Shown: positions 28,344-37,224 of the stretch, in pieces
Layout: every line of letters starts with the position of its first letter
Numbering within the stretch: the stretch's first letter is position 1
Assembly (NCBI GenBank): GCA_964410725.1
Contig: CAYPID010000001.1
Coordinates: 1 to 64,000, forward strand
Source: CALAZP01 sp964410725
GTDB lineage: Bacteria; Bacteroidota; Bacteroidia; Chitinophagales; Saprospiraceae
Length of the DNA: 64,000 nt
Direction of reading: 5' to 3'
Made by a program: the position numbers and the translations under genes
Notes under the pieces: generated by a model
Told to the model about the DNA's origin: nothing
What the model saw: the letters and a program-made list of their open reading frames with translations, nothing else
Databases searched by the model: none

Positions 28344-28919
28344 ATGAAGAGGTCCGGTTTGTTTTTGTTTTTATCCCTTACTGCACATATACTCGTTTCC
28401 GGGCAATGTACCTTTAGCATTAATGAAGTAGATGAATTTGATAGTACCCTTATCATTGCCACACCTTCGGTAAATATTGGCTATTTAATTGCCAGCGAAT
28501 ACCTAGAGGAAGATGGTATTAAATTAATAGAAGAGGCTAAAGTTATTTTAAGCTATGGAGAGTTAGATTCATACAGTAATTTGTTTTTAACCTTAGTTAC
28601 TCCAGAAAGGTATTATTCGGAGATAGAACCTGGCACTAATCTATTGTTGAAATTATCCAATGACACCATCGTTGGTCTAATTAATTATCCAGATAGAGGA
28701 ACCTTTGATAGAGAAATTAATATGCGGATTTATAACCACACTGCTATTATTCCTATAGATGTTTTTTTTGCACTGGCGCACTACCCAATAGAAAAAATCA
28801 GAATCAACTACAGTAACAAAAAAAGGAATATTAACGTAACTCCAGATCAAGCGACTGAAATTCTAAGACATATTCGATGTTTAGGAGAGGGGGCGGGTCT
28901 GTTACCTATTCAACCCTGA
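28344..28919 (+). CDS. secreted protein of unknown function
   Basis: 191 residues with a signal peptide (about 1-21, ending LVSGQ). The mature part is beta-rich with two cysteines (one right after the cleavage site, one near the C-terminus in RCLGEG). I do not recognise a family. It starts 19 bases after the PKD gene on the same strand and is therefore probably the last gene of the PorP/PorE-like/PKD unit. Its stop codon abuts the end of the convergent TetR gene. Confidence 0.7.
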   Translation: MKRSGLFLFLSLTAHILVSGQCTFSINEVDEFDSTLIIATPSVNIGYLIASEYLEEDGIKLIEEAKVILSYGELDSYSNLFLTLVTPERYYSEIEPGTNLLLKLSNDTIVGLINYPDRGTFDREINMRIYNHTAIIPIDVFFALAHYPIEKIRINYSNKKRNINVTPDQATEILRHIRCLGEGAGLLPIQP

Positions 28920-29600
28920 TTAATTATCGCTGGGTGGAGGTTGAAAATTCAAATTGGCCTTTGTAAAATCCCACAATAGTTGTTCAATTTGACTTAAATC
29001 TCCGTTTTCCACCGTTACATCAGTCATTGATGGCAGATGTATAGCGAAATAAATATGAGTATTAGCCATTTCTAAAATAGTACTTGCCAAGGCCCGAGGA
29101 TATTTAAACTGTGGATTAATTTCAGCAATAAACCCCGCTAGTTTTTTATTCAATAGCTTGTAAGTTTTAAAAAAACCTTGGTCATTTTCCTTCTCAATTT
29201 GCTTGGTATGATAGGTTTTAGTCGATTCGGCCACTACTATTTTGTGAAGAATATCTTCATCCACAAAATCAATAGACGTATTTCTTTTTGTTGTAGCTAC
29301 TATGGAAGAAATGGCAATTTTTAACTTTTTGACTGGATTTGTAACATTCATAGTATTTAACTCAATGGCAAACATCATCCACTCCCAATACCAACATAGT
29401 AGATAAACTAAAAAAAGATGCTTGTTTTCAAAGTACCTATAGATAGAGGCCTCCGTGGAATTAATGCGCTCTGCTAATTTCTTGAAGGTAAACTGTTCAA
29501 AACCAATTTCATCGATGGTGACAATACCTTGTTGTATGATTCTTTTTCCCAATTTAGTTTCCTGCGGATCTTTTATAAACAGGTTTTCATTGATTTTCAT
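28920..29600 (-). CDS. TetR/AcrR family transcriptional regulator
   Basis: 226 residues from the ATG at 29600 (an alternative ATG at 29618 adds six residues). The N-terminal helix-turn-helix is clear (FTFKKLAERINSTEASIYRYFENKHLFLVYLL, recognition helix about STEASIYRYF). The ligand-binding half is unassigned. It follows the SulP transporter gene with only a 42-base gap on the same strand, so it may regulate that transporter or respond to its substrate; this is inference. Intact. Confidence 0.85.
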   Translation of the reverse strand: MKINENLFIKDPQETKLGKRIIQQGIVTIDEIGFEQFTFKKLAERINSTEASIYRYFENKHLFLVYLLCWYWEWMMFAIELNTMNVTNPVKKLKIAISSIVATTKRNTSIDFVDEDILHKIVVAESTKTYHTKQIEKENDQGFFKTYKLLNKKLAGFIAEINPQFKYPRALASTILEMANTHIYFAIHLPSMTDVTVENGDLSQIEQLLWDFTKANLNFQPPPSDN

Positions 29601-29642
29601 TTGAATAGAAAAGCCCATACTCTTTAATAATTCCTTTAAGTT

Positions 29643-31361
29643 TTAGTGGGTTTCACGCCCCAATTGAATTAAATCTCCATCCGTCCCCAAGAAATCATAC
29701 AGCCATTGCAATGCATCTGCAAAGGTAGGAAAACAAAATTCTTTTGATATCAATCCCGGAACTAGTTTTATTTTATACAACATATCTTTTGGTTGGCCAC
29801 TCAATCCTGTAAATACTACCGCTATACCCTGACTTTTTAAATCAATGATGGCCTCTTCCAGAGCATATAAACCAGATTGGTCTACATAGGGTACCCGATC
29901 CATTCGTATAATAACTACCTCAATTTCTGGAAGCGCTTTGATCATTTCACCAAATCGGGAAGCAAATCCAAAAAATAAGGGTCCATTCAGGTGTTTGATA
30001 TATACTTTATTGCCAATTTTATCAATAATATCACCCTCATCTTTCCAAGGAATTTCTCTAGCGAAATCCCGAATTGGAGCAGACTCAGTTTTGTGATCGA
30101 TGACGTCTGAAATACTTTTCATAAATAGAAGAGCAGCCATAACCATTCCTATAGCAACCGCTTCTAACAAACCAACAAAAACAGTAAGTAAAAGGACTGC
30201 CAACATAATCACTGCATCAGTCTTGGGAATGTTTCTGATATGTTTAAATCCCTTGTAATCAATTATCCCAATCCCAACGGTGATTAAGATTCCCGCTAAA
30301 ACCCCATTTGGTATCTTTCCCACCAAAGGTCCCAAACCCAACAAAATAGCTAATAAAAATAAACCTGCAATTACTCCTGATAACTTAGTCTTTCCCCCAG
30401 AATTAGCATTAATAACTGTTCTCATAGTGGCTCCTGCTCCCGGAAGCCCCCCGAAAATTGCTGCGCCCATATTCCCAATTCCTTGCCCAACTAATTCTTG
30501 ATTGCTATTGTGCTTAGTCTTGGTGATATTATCTGCAACAATAGAAGTTAATAAAGAATCTATTGTTCCTAATGCCGCTAAAGTAAAAGCGAACTCCACA
30601 ATTAACATTAAATGGCCGAAATCAGTAAATACATTGAAAAAATTAAGCTTTAAACTAGGTAAACCAGTCGGTACTCCGTTAGCAGTGCTATCATTAATTA
30701 TCGGTACGCTACCCGTAGGCAGAAATGAAAATACCAATCCAGTCATTACAACCAAAGCGACCAAAGAACTGGGTACCGCCTTGGTAATTTTAGGAAAAAG
30801 GTAAATTATCAAAATTGTTCCCAATGCCAGCAAAGTAGATGCTACATTTATATTGGGTATTAAATCTTGCAATTGACTAATTGTTCCCACGGTTCCTCCT
30901 GCTGGAGCAGGTAATCCAAAAAATGGAAAGATTTGCGTGATGATAATGATAACACCAATTCCACTCATAAATCCCGATACCACAGGATAAGGGATATACC
31001 TCAAATATCTTCCAACACCTAAAATTCCAAATAAAACTTCTATTCCGCCTGCCAAAAAGAAAGTGCCAATAATTAAAGGCATAGCCATCTCTAATGACCC
31101 TGCATATTCAATTGAGTCATTAATAATGACTGCTGAAACAACAGTCATAGGAGCTGTAGGTCCACTAATCTGAGTCGGTGTGCCTCCAAACAAAGCTGCT
31201 AAGACTCCAATAGCAATTGCACCATATAGACCTGCAATGGCTCCCAACTCTGTTTGTTCTCCAAAGGCCAATGCCAAAGGTAATGCCACAATACCGGCAG
31301 TAATGCCTCCAAAGAAATCCCCTTTTATATTTGAAAAATCAAACGAAAGAACATTCTTCAT
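29643..31361 (-). CDS. SulP family inorganic anion transporter
   Basis: 572 residues: about 11-14 membrane segments (about 10-420) with the SulP signatures GDFFGGITAGIVALPLALAFG near the N-terminus and GNMGAAIFGGLPGAGATMRT in the middle, then a cytoplasmic STAS domain (about 440-560; DRVPYVDQSGLYALEEAI). Transports sulfate, bicarbonate or a similar anion with a cation; the actual substrate cannot be read from the sequence. First gene of a two-gene unit with a TetR regulator. Confidence 0.9.
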   Translation of the reverse strand: MKNVLSFDFSNIKGDFFGGITAGIVALPLALAFGEQTELGAIAGLYGAIAIGVLAALFGGTPTQISGPTAPMTVVSAVIINDSIEYAGSLEMAMPLIIGTFFLAGGIEVLFGILGVGRYLRYIPYPVVSGFMSGIGVIIIITQIFPFFGLPAPAGGTVGTISQLQDLIPNINVASTLLALGTILIIYLFPKITKAVPSSLVALVVMTGLVFSFLPTGSVPIINDSTANGVPTGLPSLKLNFFNVFTDFGHLMLIVEFAFTLAALGTIDSLLTSIVADNITKTKHNSNQELVGQGIGNMGAAIFGGLPGAGATMRTVINANSGGKTKLSGVIAGLFLLAILLGLGPLVGKIPNGVLAGILITVGIGIIDYKGFKHIRNIPKTDAVIMLAVLLLTVFVGLLEAVAIGMVMAALLFMKSISDVIDHKTESAPIRDFAREIPWKDEGDIIDKIGNKVYIKHLNGPLFFGFASRFGEMIKALPEIEVVIIRMDRVPYVDQSGLYALEEAIIDLKSQGIAVVFTGLSGQPKDMLYKIKLVPGLISKEFCFPTFADALQWLYDFLGTDGDLIQLGRETH

Positions 31362-31380
31362 TTATCAATTATTTGAGCTT

Positions 31381-31388
31381 CAAAAGTA
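31381..31388 (-). promoter_or_regulatory. candidate -7 promoter element of the SulP-tetR unit
   Basis: TACTTTTG on the minus strand matches TAnnTTTG and lies about 20 bases before the ATG at 31361. No convincing -33 element is seen. Confidence 0.38.
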
Positions 31389-31459
31389 CACCTTTTCGTA
31401 ATAAAAGTAATTTAGTCAATTATTAATAGTGTTCCTATTATCTATATAGATTTGTTTTA

Positions 31460-31491
31460 TTTACTGCATTAGTTAGCATTCCTTATTTTTG
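31460..31491 (+). promoter_or_regulatory. candidate promoter of prfC
   Basis: TTTA at 31460-31463, 20 bases, TATTTTTG at 31484-31491 (perfect -7 element). The predicted leader is about 12 bases before the ATG at 31510. The 148-base region between SulP and prfC is divergent and carries one site for each gene. Confidence 0.45.
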
Positions 31492-31509
31492 CCCCTTTAA
31501 TACAAACTC

Positions 31510-33102
31510 ATGGGATTTAAAGAAGAATTAGGGAAAAGAAGGACATTTGGAATTATCAGTCACCCGGATGCCGGTAAGACTACCTTAACTGAAAAGCTCT
31601 TGCTTTTTGGAGGAGCTATTCAAGAAGCAGGAGCAGTTAAAAGCAATAAGATAAAAAAGAGTACCACCTCAGATTTCATGGAAATTGAACGCCAAAGAGG
31701 TATTTCTGTAGCTACTTCTGTTATGGCTTTTGATTATAGTGGTCTCAAAATTAACATTTTGGATACCCCTGGTCACCAAGATTTTGCTGAAGATACGTAC
31801 CGAACTTTAACGGCTGTCGATAGTGTAATTGTAGTCATCGATGTCGCTAAAGGAGTTGAACCTCAAACTGAAAAATTGGTGAACGTATGTCGAATGAGGA
31901 ACACCCCTATAATTGTGTTTATTAACAAGTTAGATAGAGAGGGAAAAGATGGATTTGATTTGCTGGATGAAGTTGAACAAAAATTAGGATTGCATGTATG
32001 TCCACTCAGTTGGCCAATTGGTATGGGACAAAGATTTAAAGGGGTATATAATTTATTTGAACAAAAGCTTCAACTTTTTAGCCCCCATGGCAAACTTGAA
32101 AATCCTGAGGAAATCATAGAAATAAAAGATTTGGAAGCAGAAGCACTTGAAAAATCTGTTGGAAAAGGACCTGCCGATGAATTAAGGGAAGAAGTGGAAA
32201 CCATTAAAGGTATCTACCCAAAATTCGACAGAAAGAACTATCTAGACGGAGCTATTTCGCCAGTTTTCTTTGGTAGTGCGATTAATAATTTTGGAGTTAA
32301 AGAGCTATTGGATTGCTTTGTTCAAATTGCTCCACAACCTTTACCCAGACTTACAGAAGAACGATTAGTCGAACCCAACGAAAATGATTTTTCTGGATTT
32401 ATTTTTAAGATTCATGCCAATATGGATCCCAAGCATAGAGATAGAATTGCTTTTTTACGAATCTGTAGTGGAGTGTTTGAAAGAAACACCAATTACCTTC
32501 ATGTTCGCTTGAATAGGAAGATGAAATTTCCCAATCCAACTTCTTTTATGGCTGAAAAGAAAATGGTCATTGACGAAGCCTATCCAGGCGATGTCATCGG
32601 ACTTTATGACTCAGGAAATTTTAAAATTGGCGATGCTATAACCTCAGGGGAATCTCTTCATTTTACTGGAATTCCAAGTTTTTCTCCAGAGCAATTTAGG
32701 TATGTAAATAATGCAGACCCTTTGAAAGCTAAGCAACTTTCCAAAGGGTTAGAACAACTAATGGACGAAGGGGTCGCCCAAATGTTTACTAAAGAAGAAG
32801 ACGGAAGAAGAATAATCGGCACTGTAGGAGCCCTGCAATTTGAAGTAATCCAATACCGACTGGAACACGAATATGGGGCCAAAGTCACCTATGAACCCGT
32901 AAATCTCTATAAAGCTTGCTGGATTTCAGCGGAACAACCCAAACAAATCCAGGAGTTTAAAAACAAACGAAAACGTGATATGGCCAAAGATAAAGACGGA
33001 AAATCCGTTTTTTTAGCAGAATCAGCATGGTCCTTAAAAACTATCCAAGAAAACTTTCCTGAAATCTCTTTTCACTTTCAAAGTGAATGGAAAAATGATT
33101 AG
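31510..33102 (+). CDS. prfC: peptide chain release factor 3
   Basis: GTPase that recycles release factors 1 and 2 from the ribosome after termination. 530 residues: G1 HPDAGKTT at 18-25, switch II DTPGHQDF, G4 NKLD, then domains II and III with the RF3-specific C-terminal region (GALQFEVIQYRLEHEYGAKV). Normal length for RF3 and distinct from EF-G, which is about 700 residues. The last four bases overlap the end of the convergent small membrane protein gene. Confidence 0.96.
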   Translation: MGFKEELGKRRTFGIISHPDAGKTTLTEKLLLFGGAIQEAGAVKSNKIKKSTTSDFMEIERQRGISVATSVMAFDYSGLKINILDTPGHQDFAEDTYRTLTAVDSVIVVIDVAKGVEPQTEKLVNVCRMRNTPIIVFINKLDREGKDGFDLLDEVEQKLGLHVCPLSWPIGMGQRFKGVYNLFEQKLQLFSPHGKLENPEEIIEIKDLEAEALEKSVGKGPADELREEVETIKGIYPKFDRKNYLDGAISPVFFGSAINNFGVKELLDCFVQIAPQPLPRLTEERLVEPNENDFSGFIFKIHANMDPKHRDRIAFLRICSGVFERNTNYLHVRLNRKMKFPNPTSFMAEKKMVIDEAYPGDVIGLYDSGNFKIGDAITSGESLHFTGIPSFSPEQFRYVNNADPLKAKQLSKGLEQLMDEGVAQMFTKEEDGRRIIGTVGALQFEVIQYRLEHEYGAKVTYEPVNLYKACWISAEQPKQIQEFKNKRKRDMAKDKDGKSVFLAESAWSLKTIQENFPEISFHFQSEWKND

Positions 33103-33479
33103 TAAAAGTTACGCTCCGATTTAGAAGGTTCTTCTACAATCTCTTCATAAGGAATCCATTCTTCATTTTTTACTTCTGATTTTTGGTTTTTGCTATTCAA
33201 CGCCTTTACAAAAAGATAGAGGGACACCAATGGAATAAACAAAAAACTCAATACAATAGCCCCAGCACCCAATATCCAATTGTCCTTCCACAAGGATTGA
33301 ATTTTAGAAGCATAATCCTTAAAGACAGTCCGGTTGATAAATAAGGTAGCAATGAGTAAAAATGGAAAAATACCATACAATACTTTAAAGGCAAATTTCA
33401 CAACGCTAGTAAGAATAACAATAGCAATCGCTAAGAATAGTAAGAAACCTATTAACTTTGAATTCAATTTGGAGAACAT
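33099..33479 (-). CDS. small membrane protein of unknown function
   Basis: 126 residues with three hydrophobic segments (about 10-30, 34-49, 70-93) and a charged, Glu/Lys-rich C-terminal tail that should face the cytoplasm. No family recognised. Its end overlaps the prfC stop by four bases (convergent), and it is divergent from the TlpA-like gene. Confidence 0.6.
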   Translation of the reverse strand: MFSKLNSKLIGFLLFLAIAIVILTSVVKFAFKVLYGIFPFLLIATLFINRTVFKDYASKIQSLWKDNWILGAGAIVLSFLFIPLVSLYLFVKALNSKNQKSEVKNEEWIPYEEIVEEPSKSERNFY

Positions 33480-33551
33480 TTTTTATTAAATAACCCTCAG
33501 TTGACCATTAGCGTTCAACTATCACTAATATAAATTATATTGTTTCGATTA

Positions 33552-34913
33552 ATGTACCTTAAAATCTTACCAAATCTACTATTCCTTCTACTATTTACTT
33601 TTCAAATATCTAGTCAGGAGGTTGTTATTGAAATCAATTTAAAAAACTGTCCTACCCCCCCTTCTATTTTCCAGTTTGACGGTTTGGGATTTACAGAAGT
33701 TCAAAAAAACCTCCTATCATCTGATTCTTCTTTCAACACTTACGCTGTGTTGGTTAATCAACCTTCTTTTTACTATCTCGGAGCACCTCCTAGTTCCTTC
33801 AGACTATTTGCTTTGAATGGCCATGAAAAACAATTATCTATTTCCGGAAAATGTGACCAGTTAAAAGACATACCGATTGACAATGCTACGTTAAACCAGC
33901 AATTTGAGACTATAAGAGCACAATTATTAAACTTAAATATTGAGTCAGGTAGGACCAAAGCTCTCCTGCAAAAAGCAAGTACTGATTCAATTATAACCGA
34001 TTTATATACCAAGCTTAACCAAATAAACGCCAAAAAATCAAAATTACTTGCAGATTCTTATCAAATAGATTCCCTTATTGGAGAAGCCATTGGATTGGGC
34101 ACTTATTTAGACTACCTACCTAATTCATCTCCATACAAGGACGAAATCAATCATTTTATAAATGAATTTTTTCGACAAGCCAATTTGAATAAACTAACCG
34201 TCCCATTCAATCCTTTTTTATTCGAGGCCTTTAGAAACTACAGTAAAACTTTGGTAGAAATAAGGGTTCCCAATGATTTAATGAATACTATATTTTCAGA
34301 CCTTATTCAACAGCTTCCTCAGCAATCAAAAATACAAATCATGGCATTAGGGGGCATTTTCAACACTTTGGAACAAAAAAAACACCCTGACCTTATTAAA
34401 TATGCCAATCCTTTATTTGAATTATTAGATACCATAAACCCCAATAGTTCAGAAGTATTGCGCAGAAAGGTATCCGCGGCTACTCAATTTAGTCCTGGTG
34501 GTACACCCCCAGAATTTGTGCAAGAAGATCCTAGTGGCCAAGAACTGAGACTTTCCGATTTTAAAGGGCAATACCTCTTATTAGATTTTTGGGCTAGTTG
34601 GTGTGGGCCTTGCAGAAGAGAAAATCCCAATGTAGTTAGGATGTACAAAACTTATAAAGATAAAGGCTTTGAAATTTTAGGAATAAGTTTGGATAACAAT
34701 AAACAAAGATGGCTCAATGCAATTGAAAAAGATCAACTAACATGGCCACAAGTCAGTGACCTAAAAGGCTGGAGCAATGAAGTTGCCCAACAATACCAAG
34801 TAACTTCAATCCCGAAAACATTTTTACTGGACCCAGATGGTAAAATAATTGCAGTGAATTTGAGAGGTCCAGCTTTGGAAGCCAAATTAGAAGAGATATT
34901 TTCTTCCCAATAA
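33552..34913 (+). CDS. TlpA-family thioredoxin-like disulfide oxidoreductase
   Basis: 453 residues from the ATG at 33552; the open frame also allows a TTG 12 bases earlier. Signal peptide ending ISSQ. The N-terminal part (about 22-315) is unassigned and helical in the middle, as in Bacteroidota DUF4369-type TlpA fusions. The C-terminal domain (about 320-453) is a thioredoxin fold with the redox motif C351-G-P-C354 (FWASWCGPCRR) and the cis-proline motif TSIPKTF. Periplasmic thiol oxidoreductase, commonly reducing or maturing secreted or cytochrome proteins; the partner is unknown. Confidence 0.86.
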   Translation: MYLKILPNLLFLLLFTFQISSQEVVIEINLKNCPTPPSIFQFDGLGFTEVQKNLLSSDSSFNTYAVLVNQPSFYYLGAPPSSFRLFALNGHEKQLSISGKCDQLKDIPIDNATLNQQFETIRAQLLNLNIESGRTKALLQKASTDSIITDLYTKLNQINAKKSKLLADSYQIDSLIGEAIGLGTYLDYLPNSSPYKDEINHFINEFFRQANLNKLTVPFNPFLFEAFRNYSKTLVEIRVPNDLMNTIFSDLIQQLPQQSKIQIMALGGIFNTLEQKKHPDLIKYANPLFELLDTINPNSSEVLRRKVSAATQFSPGGTPPEFVQEDPSGQELRLSDFKGQYLLLDFWASWCGPCRRENPNVVRMYKTYKDKGFEILGISLDNNKQRWLNAIEKDQLTWPQVSDLKGWSNEVAQQYQVTSIPKTFLLDPDGKIIAVNLRGPALEAKLEEIFSSQ

Positions 34914-34922
34914 TCTTATCAA

Positions 34923-36161
34923 TTAATCTATACTCTTATATTGAAGGACTGAGCAGAAAGACTCTTCAAGTAAATCTATTGCACAAGTGCGTATCTGTTC
35001 TGAAGTTACCTCGTTATAGTAATCATATTCCTGATTAATAATGGAGGCATCTCCTAAAAGCTCATAAAAACTTAAATTAATTGCTTTGTTGACAGAATTC
35101 AACTCAGATAGGGACAAATGAGTGCTGATTTTGTTTTTTACCTTCTCCAGCTCTCTATCGGATAATGAATCAACTTTTAACTCCTCCAAGATATTCCAAA
35201 TTTCCTTTTCAGCTCTGTCCAATTCCACCCCCTTTGCAGGCCTACCCTCAATCACCAATAATCCGGGATCAATATTACCAGTTACATAAGCATCAATAGA
35301 ATTGAATAACTTCTTTTCTTTAAGCAACCTGCTGTACAATCGAGAGGAATCACCACTGGCTAAAATATCTGATATTACATCAACTGTATAAAATTGAGCA
35401 TCCATCCTTTTAGGCATTTTAAAGGCCATAAAAATTCCATCGACTGGAGTTTTTCCTTGTTCCGATTGAATGGCCTTTGAGGACTGCTTGGGTTCAGAGG
35501 GAATATTTTTAGGATTACCTTTACTAGCAGGTAAAGATCCAAACCATTTATGTACCAGGTTTTCAGCCTTATTCGCTTTAACTGGTCCACAAATACTCAG
35601 AATAGCATTTCCTGGATAATAATATTGGTTATAAAAAGCTTTAACTTCTTCTAAAGTAAATTGAGAAATATGCTCTGGAGATCTACCTATAGTCGGCCAC
35701 TGATAGGGGTGAACCTTATAGGCTAAAGCAGAAAGATGGTGCCAAGCATCTCCAAATGGCTGATTCAAACAAGTTTCATAAAATTCCTCTATGACCACCT
35801 TTTTTTGAAGGTCAAGAGATTCATGATTAAGATTAAGATCAAACATCCGATTCGATTCCAACCATAAAGCAGTCTCAAGATTTCTAGCTGGCAAAACATT
35901 GTAGAAATTGGTTGTATCGCTATTGGTAAACGCATTATTCTCTCCCCCAGCCTTTTGAATAGGTTCATCGAAATCCTTTACCTCATAAGTGCCCTCAAAC
36001 ATGAGATGTTCAAACAAATGAGCTAAACCTGTCCTGTTTGGTGATTCATCTCTCGCACCTACATCGTATAACAGATTAGTAGCCACAAAGGGCGTAGAGA
36101 AATCCTCATGAATCACTACTCTTAATCCATTAGGCAAAGTAAACTTAATAAAATCTATCAC
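34923..36161 (-). CDS. M16 family zinc metallopeptidase (insulinase-like)
   Basis: 412 residues, starting at GTG (36161). The inverted zinc motif HxxEH is H48-L-F-E51-H52, and the third ligand is a glutamate in VVIEEFYE (125/126), so this is the catalytically competent half of an M16 peptidase. No signal peptide is seen, pointing to a cytoplasmic processing peptidase such as YmxG/PqqL-type. The usual inactive M16 partner gene is not adjacent. Convergent with the TlpA-like gene (9-base gap). Confidence 0.88.
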   Translation of the reverse strand: MIDFIKFTLPNGLRVVIHEDFSTPFVATNLLYDVGARDESPNRTGLAHLFEHLMFEGTYEVKDFDEPIQKAGGENNAFTNSDTTNFYNVLPARNLETALWLESNRMFDLNLNHESLDLQKKVVIEEFYETCLNQPFGDAWHHLSALAYKVHPYQWPTIGRSPEHISQFTLEEVKAFYNQYYYPGNAILSICGPVKANKAENLVHKWFGSLPASKGNPKNIPSEPKQSSKAIQSEQGKTPVDGIFMAFKMPKRMDAQFYTVDVISDILASGDSSRLYSRLLKEKKLFNSIDAYVTGNIDPGLLVIEGRPAKGVELDRAEKEIWNILEELKVDSLSDRELEKVKNKISTHLSLSELNSVNKAINLSFYELLGDASIINQEYDYYNEVTSEQIRTCAIDLLEESFCSVLQYKSID

Positions 36162-36232
36162 CTGCTATGTTTATAGAATTTTGAAAACGCTCCTCCACTC
36201 GAATTGGTTGAGAAAAATGAAATCAAAATTAC

Positions 36233-36352
36233 TTAAGCAGCTTCTTTTACCAAATCTGATTCCGTTTCTATAATTTGCTTTTCTTCCACTCTAATCCTGA
36301 CATACTTTAACTCTACAAATACCAAAATTGCGACAAATAAAATGGCTAACAT
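36233..36352 (-). CDS. putative 39-residue single-span membrane protein
   Basis: ATG at 36352 to TAA at 36233-36235. The product begins MLAILFVAILVFVEL, one membrane span, followed by a charged tail (YVRIRVEEKQ ... ESDLVKEAA). It lies in the otherwise empty 210-base space between the M16 gene and the AntA-like gene, same strand as both. No homologue is recognised; short membrane ORFs of this shape arise by chance fairly often in AT-rich DNA, so the call rests on position and composition only. Confidence 0.42.
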   Translation of the reverse strand: MLAILFVAILVFVELKYVRIRVEEKQIIETESDLVKEAA

Positions 36353-36371
36353 AGCTATTAATTTTAATGAT

Positions 36372-37142
36372 TTAATTCCATAATAAAAGCTGAGATTTCC
36401 TATTCATATCTGAAAAACCCTCCATTTTAGGTGTGGTTAAACCACCCCCCAATTCTTTTGTGAATAATTTAGCTAACTCTCCTGCCTGTCTGGCATATTG
36501 CCAATGTTTTCCCTGAGCAATCAAATAGTCAATTACCCCTATTCTAATTAATTCATATCCATCGTAGGATTTGATAATTTCTCTGCTAGATTTTCCATTA
36601 ACTACAATACCCCTCCGCTCCATCCATTTTTTTATTCTTCCAATAGAAATACCCAAAATCTCTGCACGATACCTCCACCAATAGGCAGCATTCCCCTTGC
36701 GATTTTTAAATAAATCAAAATGACGCTCCTCACTTTTCAACTGAAATGATTCATCCGTCATAGCCTTACTCAAATGAACAATCTCCACAATCTCTTCTGA
36801 TGTAAAATTCTTCCGAAGTCCCGAATTAACCTCCTTGGCCTTTATTCGCTTGGCTATCTCCAATTTGTTCTTGAGATTCGAGCGCAAGACAATTTGCTTG
36901 GCTAAAGACAAAGTCAAGTAATAATCATCAACCGCCTGACTAACTTCTTCCCCCAATTTTCTCAAACCATAATCTGTATTCCTCAAAGGTTTTCTAATCA
37001 CCTCATCAAATTCATAAACATCTGATAACCATTGGGAAATTGCAGATTCAAAGCGATCTTCCTTGCCACCCATCAATTCCCAAAGCTGACTAGCAGTAAT
37101 GACAACAGTCCCTTTTTTGCTAACTAAAAATTCAGGTTTCAT
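36372..37142 (-). CDS. protein with an AntA-antirepressor-like N-terminus, function unknown
   Basis: 256 residues from the ATG at 37142 (the open frame continues to a TTG seven codons upstream). Residues about 15-65 (VVITASQLWELMGG ... ISQWLSDVYEFDEVIRKPL) recall the AntA/Bro-N type domain of phage antirepressors (ARELHEFL...F..WI...). The middle is lysine-rich and helical, and the rest is unassigned. No phage genes surround it. It follows hemW by 73 bases and has its own strong promoter in a duplicated AT-rich block. A DNA-binding or regulatory role is inference. Confidence 0.6.
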   Translation of the reverse strand: MKPEFLVSKKGTVVITASQLWELMGGKEDRFESAISQWLSDVYEFDEVIRKPLRNTDYGLRKLGEEVSQAVDDYYLTLSLAKQIVLRSNLKNKLEIAKRIKAKEVNSGLRKNFTSEEIVEIVHLSKAMTDESFQLKSEERHFDLFKNRKGNAAYWWRYRAEILGISIGRIKKWMERRGIVVNGKSSREIIKSYDGYELIRIGVIDYLIAQGKHWQYARQAGELAKLFTKELGGGLTTPKMEGFSDMNRKSQLLLWN

Positions 37143-37165
37143 TTCATTTACTTTGATTATCAAAT

Positions 37166-37197
37166 CAAATATAAACGAAATGTTTTAAATAAACAAA
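37166..37197 (-). promoter_or_regulatory. strong Bacteroidota-type promoter of the AntA-like gene
   Basis: Minus strand: TTTG at 37197-37194, exactly 20 bases, TATATTTG at 37173-37166, both perfect matches to the phylum's -33/-7 consensus. Transcription would start about 17 bases before the ATG at 37142. Confidence 0.58.
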
Positions 37198-37224
37198 ATA
37201 TAAAACACAAAATGTTTAAATAAA
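37166..37224 (-). repeat. tandem direct repeat in the promoter region of the AntA-like gene
   Basis: Two adjacent imperfect copies, 37166-37193 (28 bp) and 37194-37224 (31 bp). Both read, on the plus strand, CAAA(A)TATAAA followed by a short variable piece, (A)AATGTTT and (T)AAATAAA. The proximal copy contains the TATATTTG element; the distal copy has the close variant TATATTTTG. The distal copy runs into the last bases of hemW. This looks like a duplicated promoter or operator. Confidence 0.6.

Noticed and set aside
36372..37142. AntA-like gene as a sign of prophage
   Set aside because: No integrase, terminase, capsid or other phage genes are nearby; all neighbours are chromosomal housekeeping genes.
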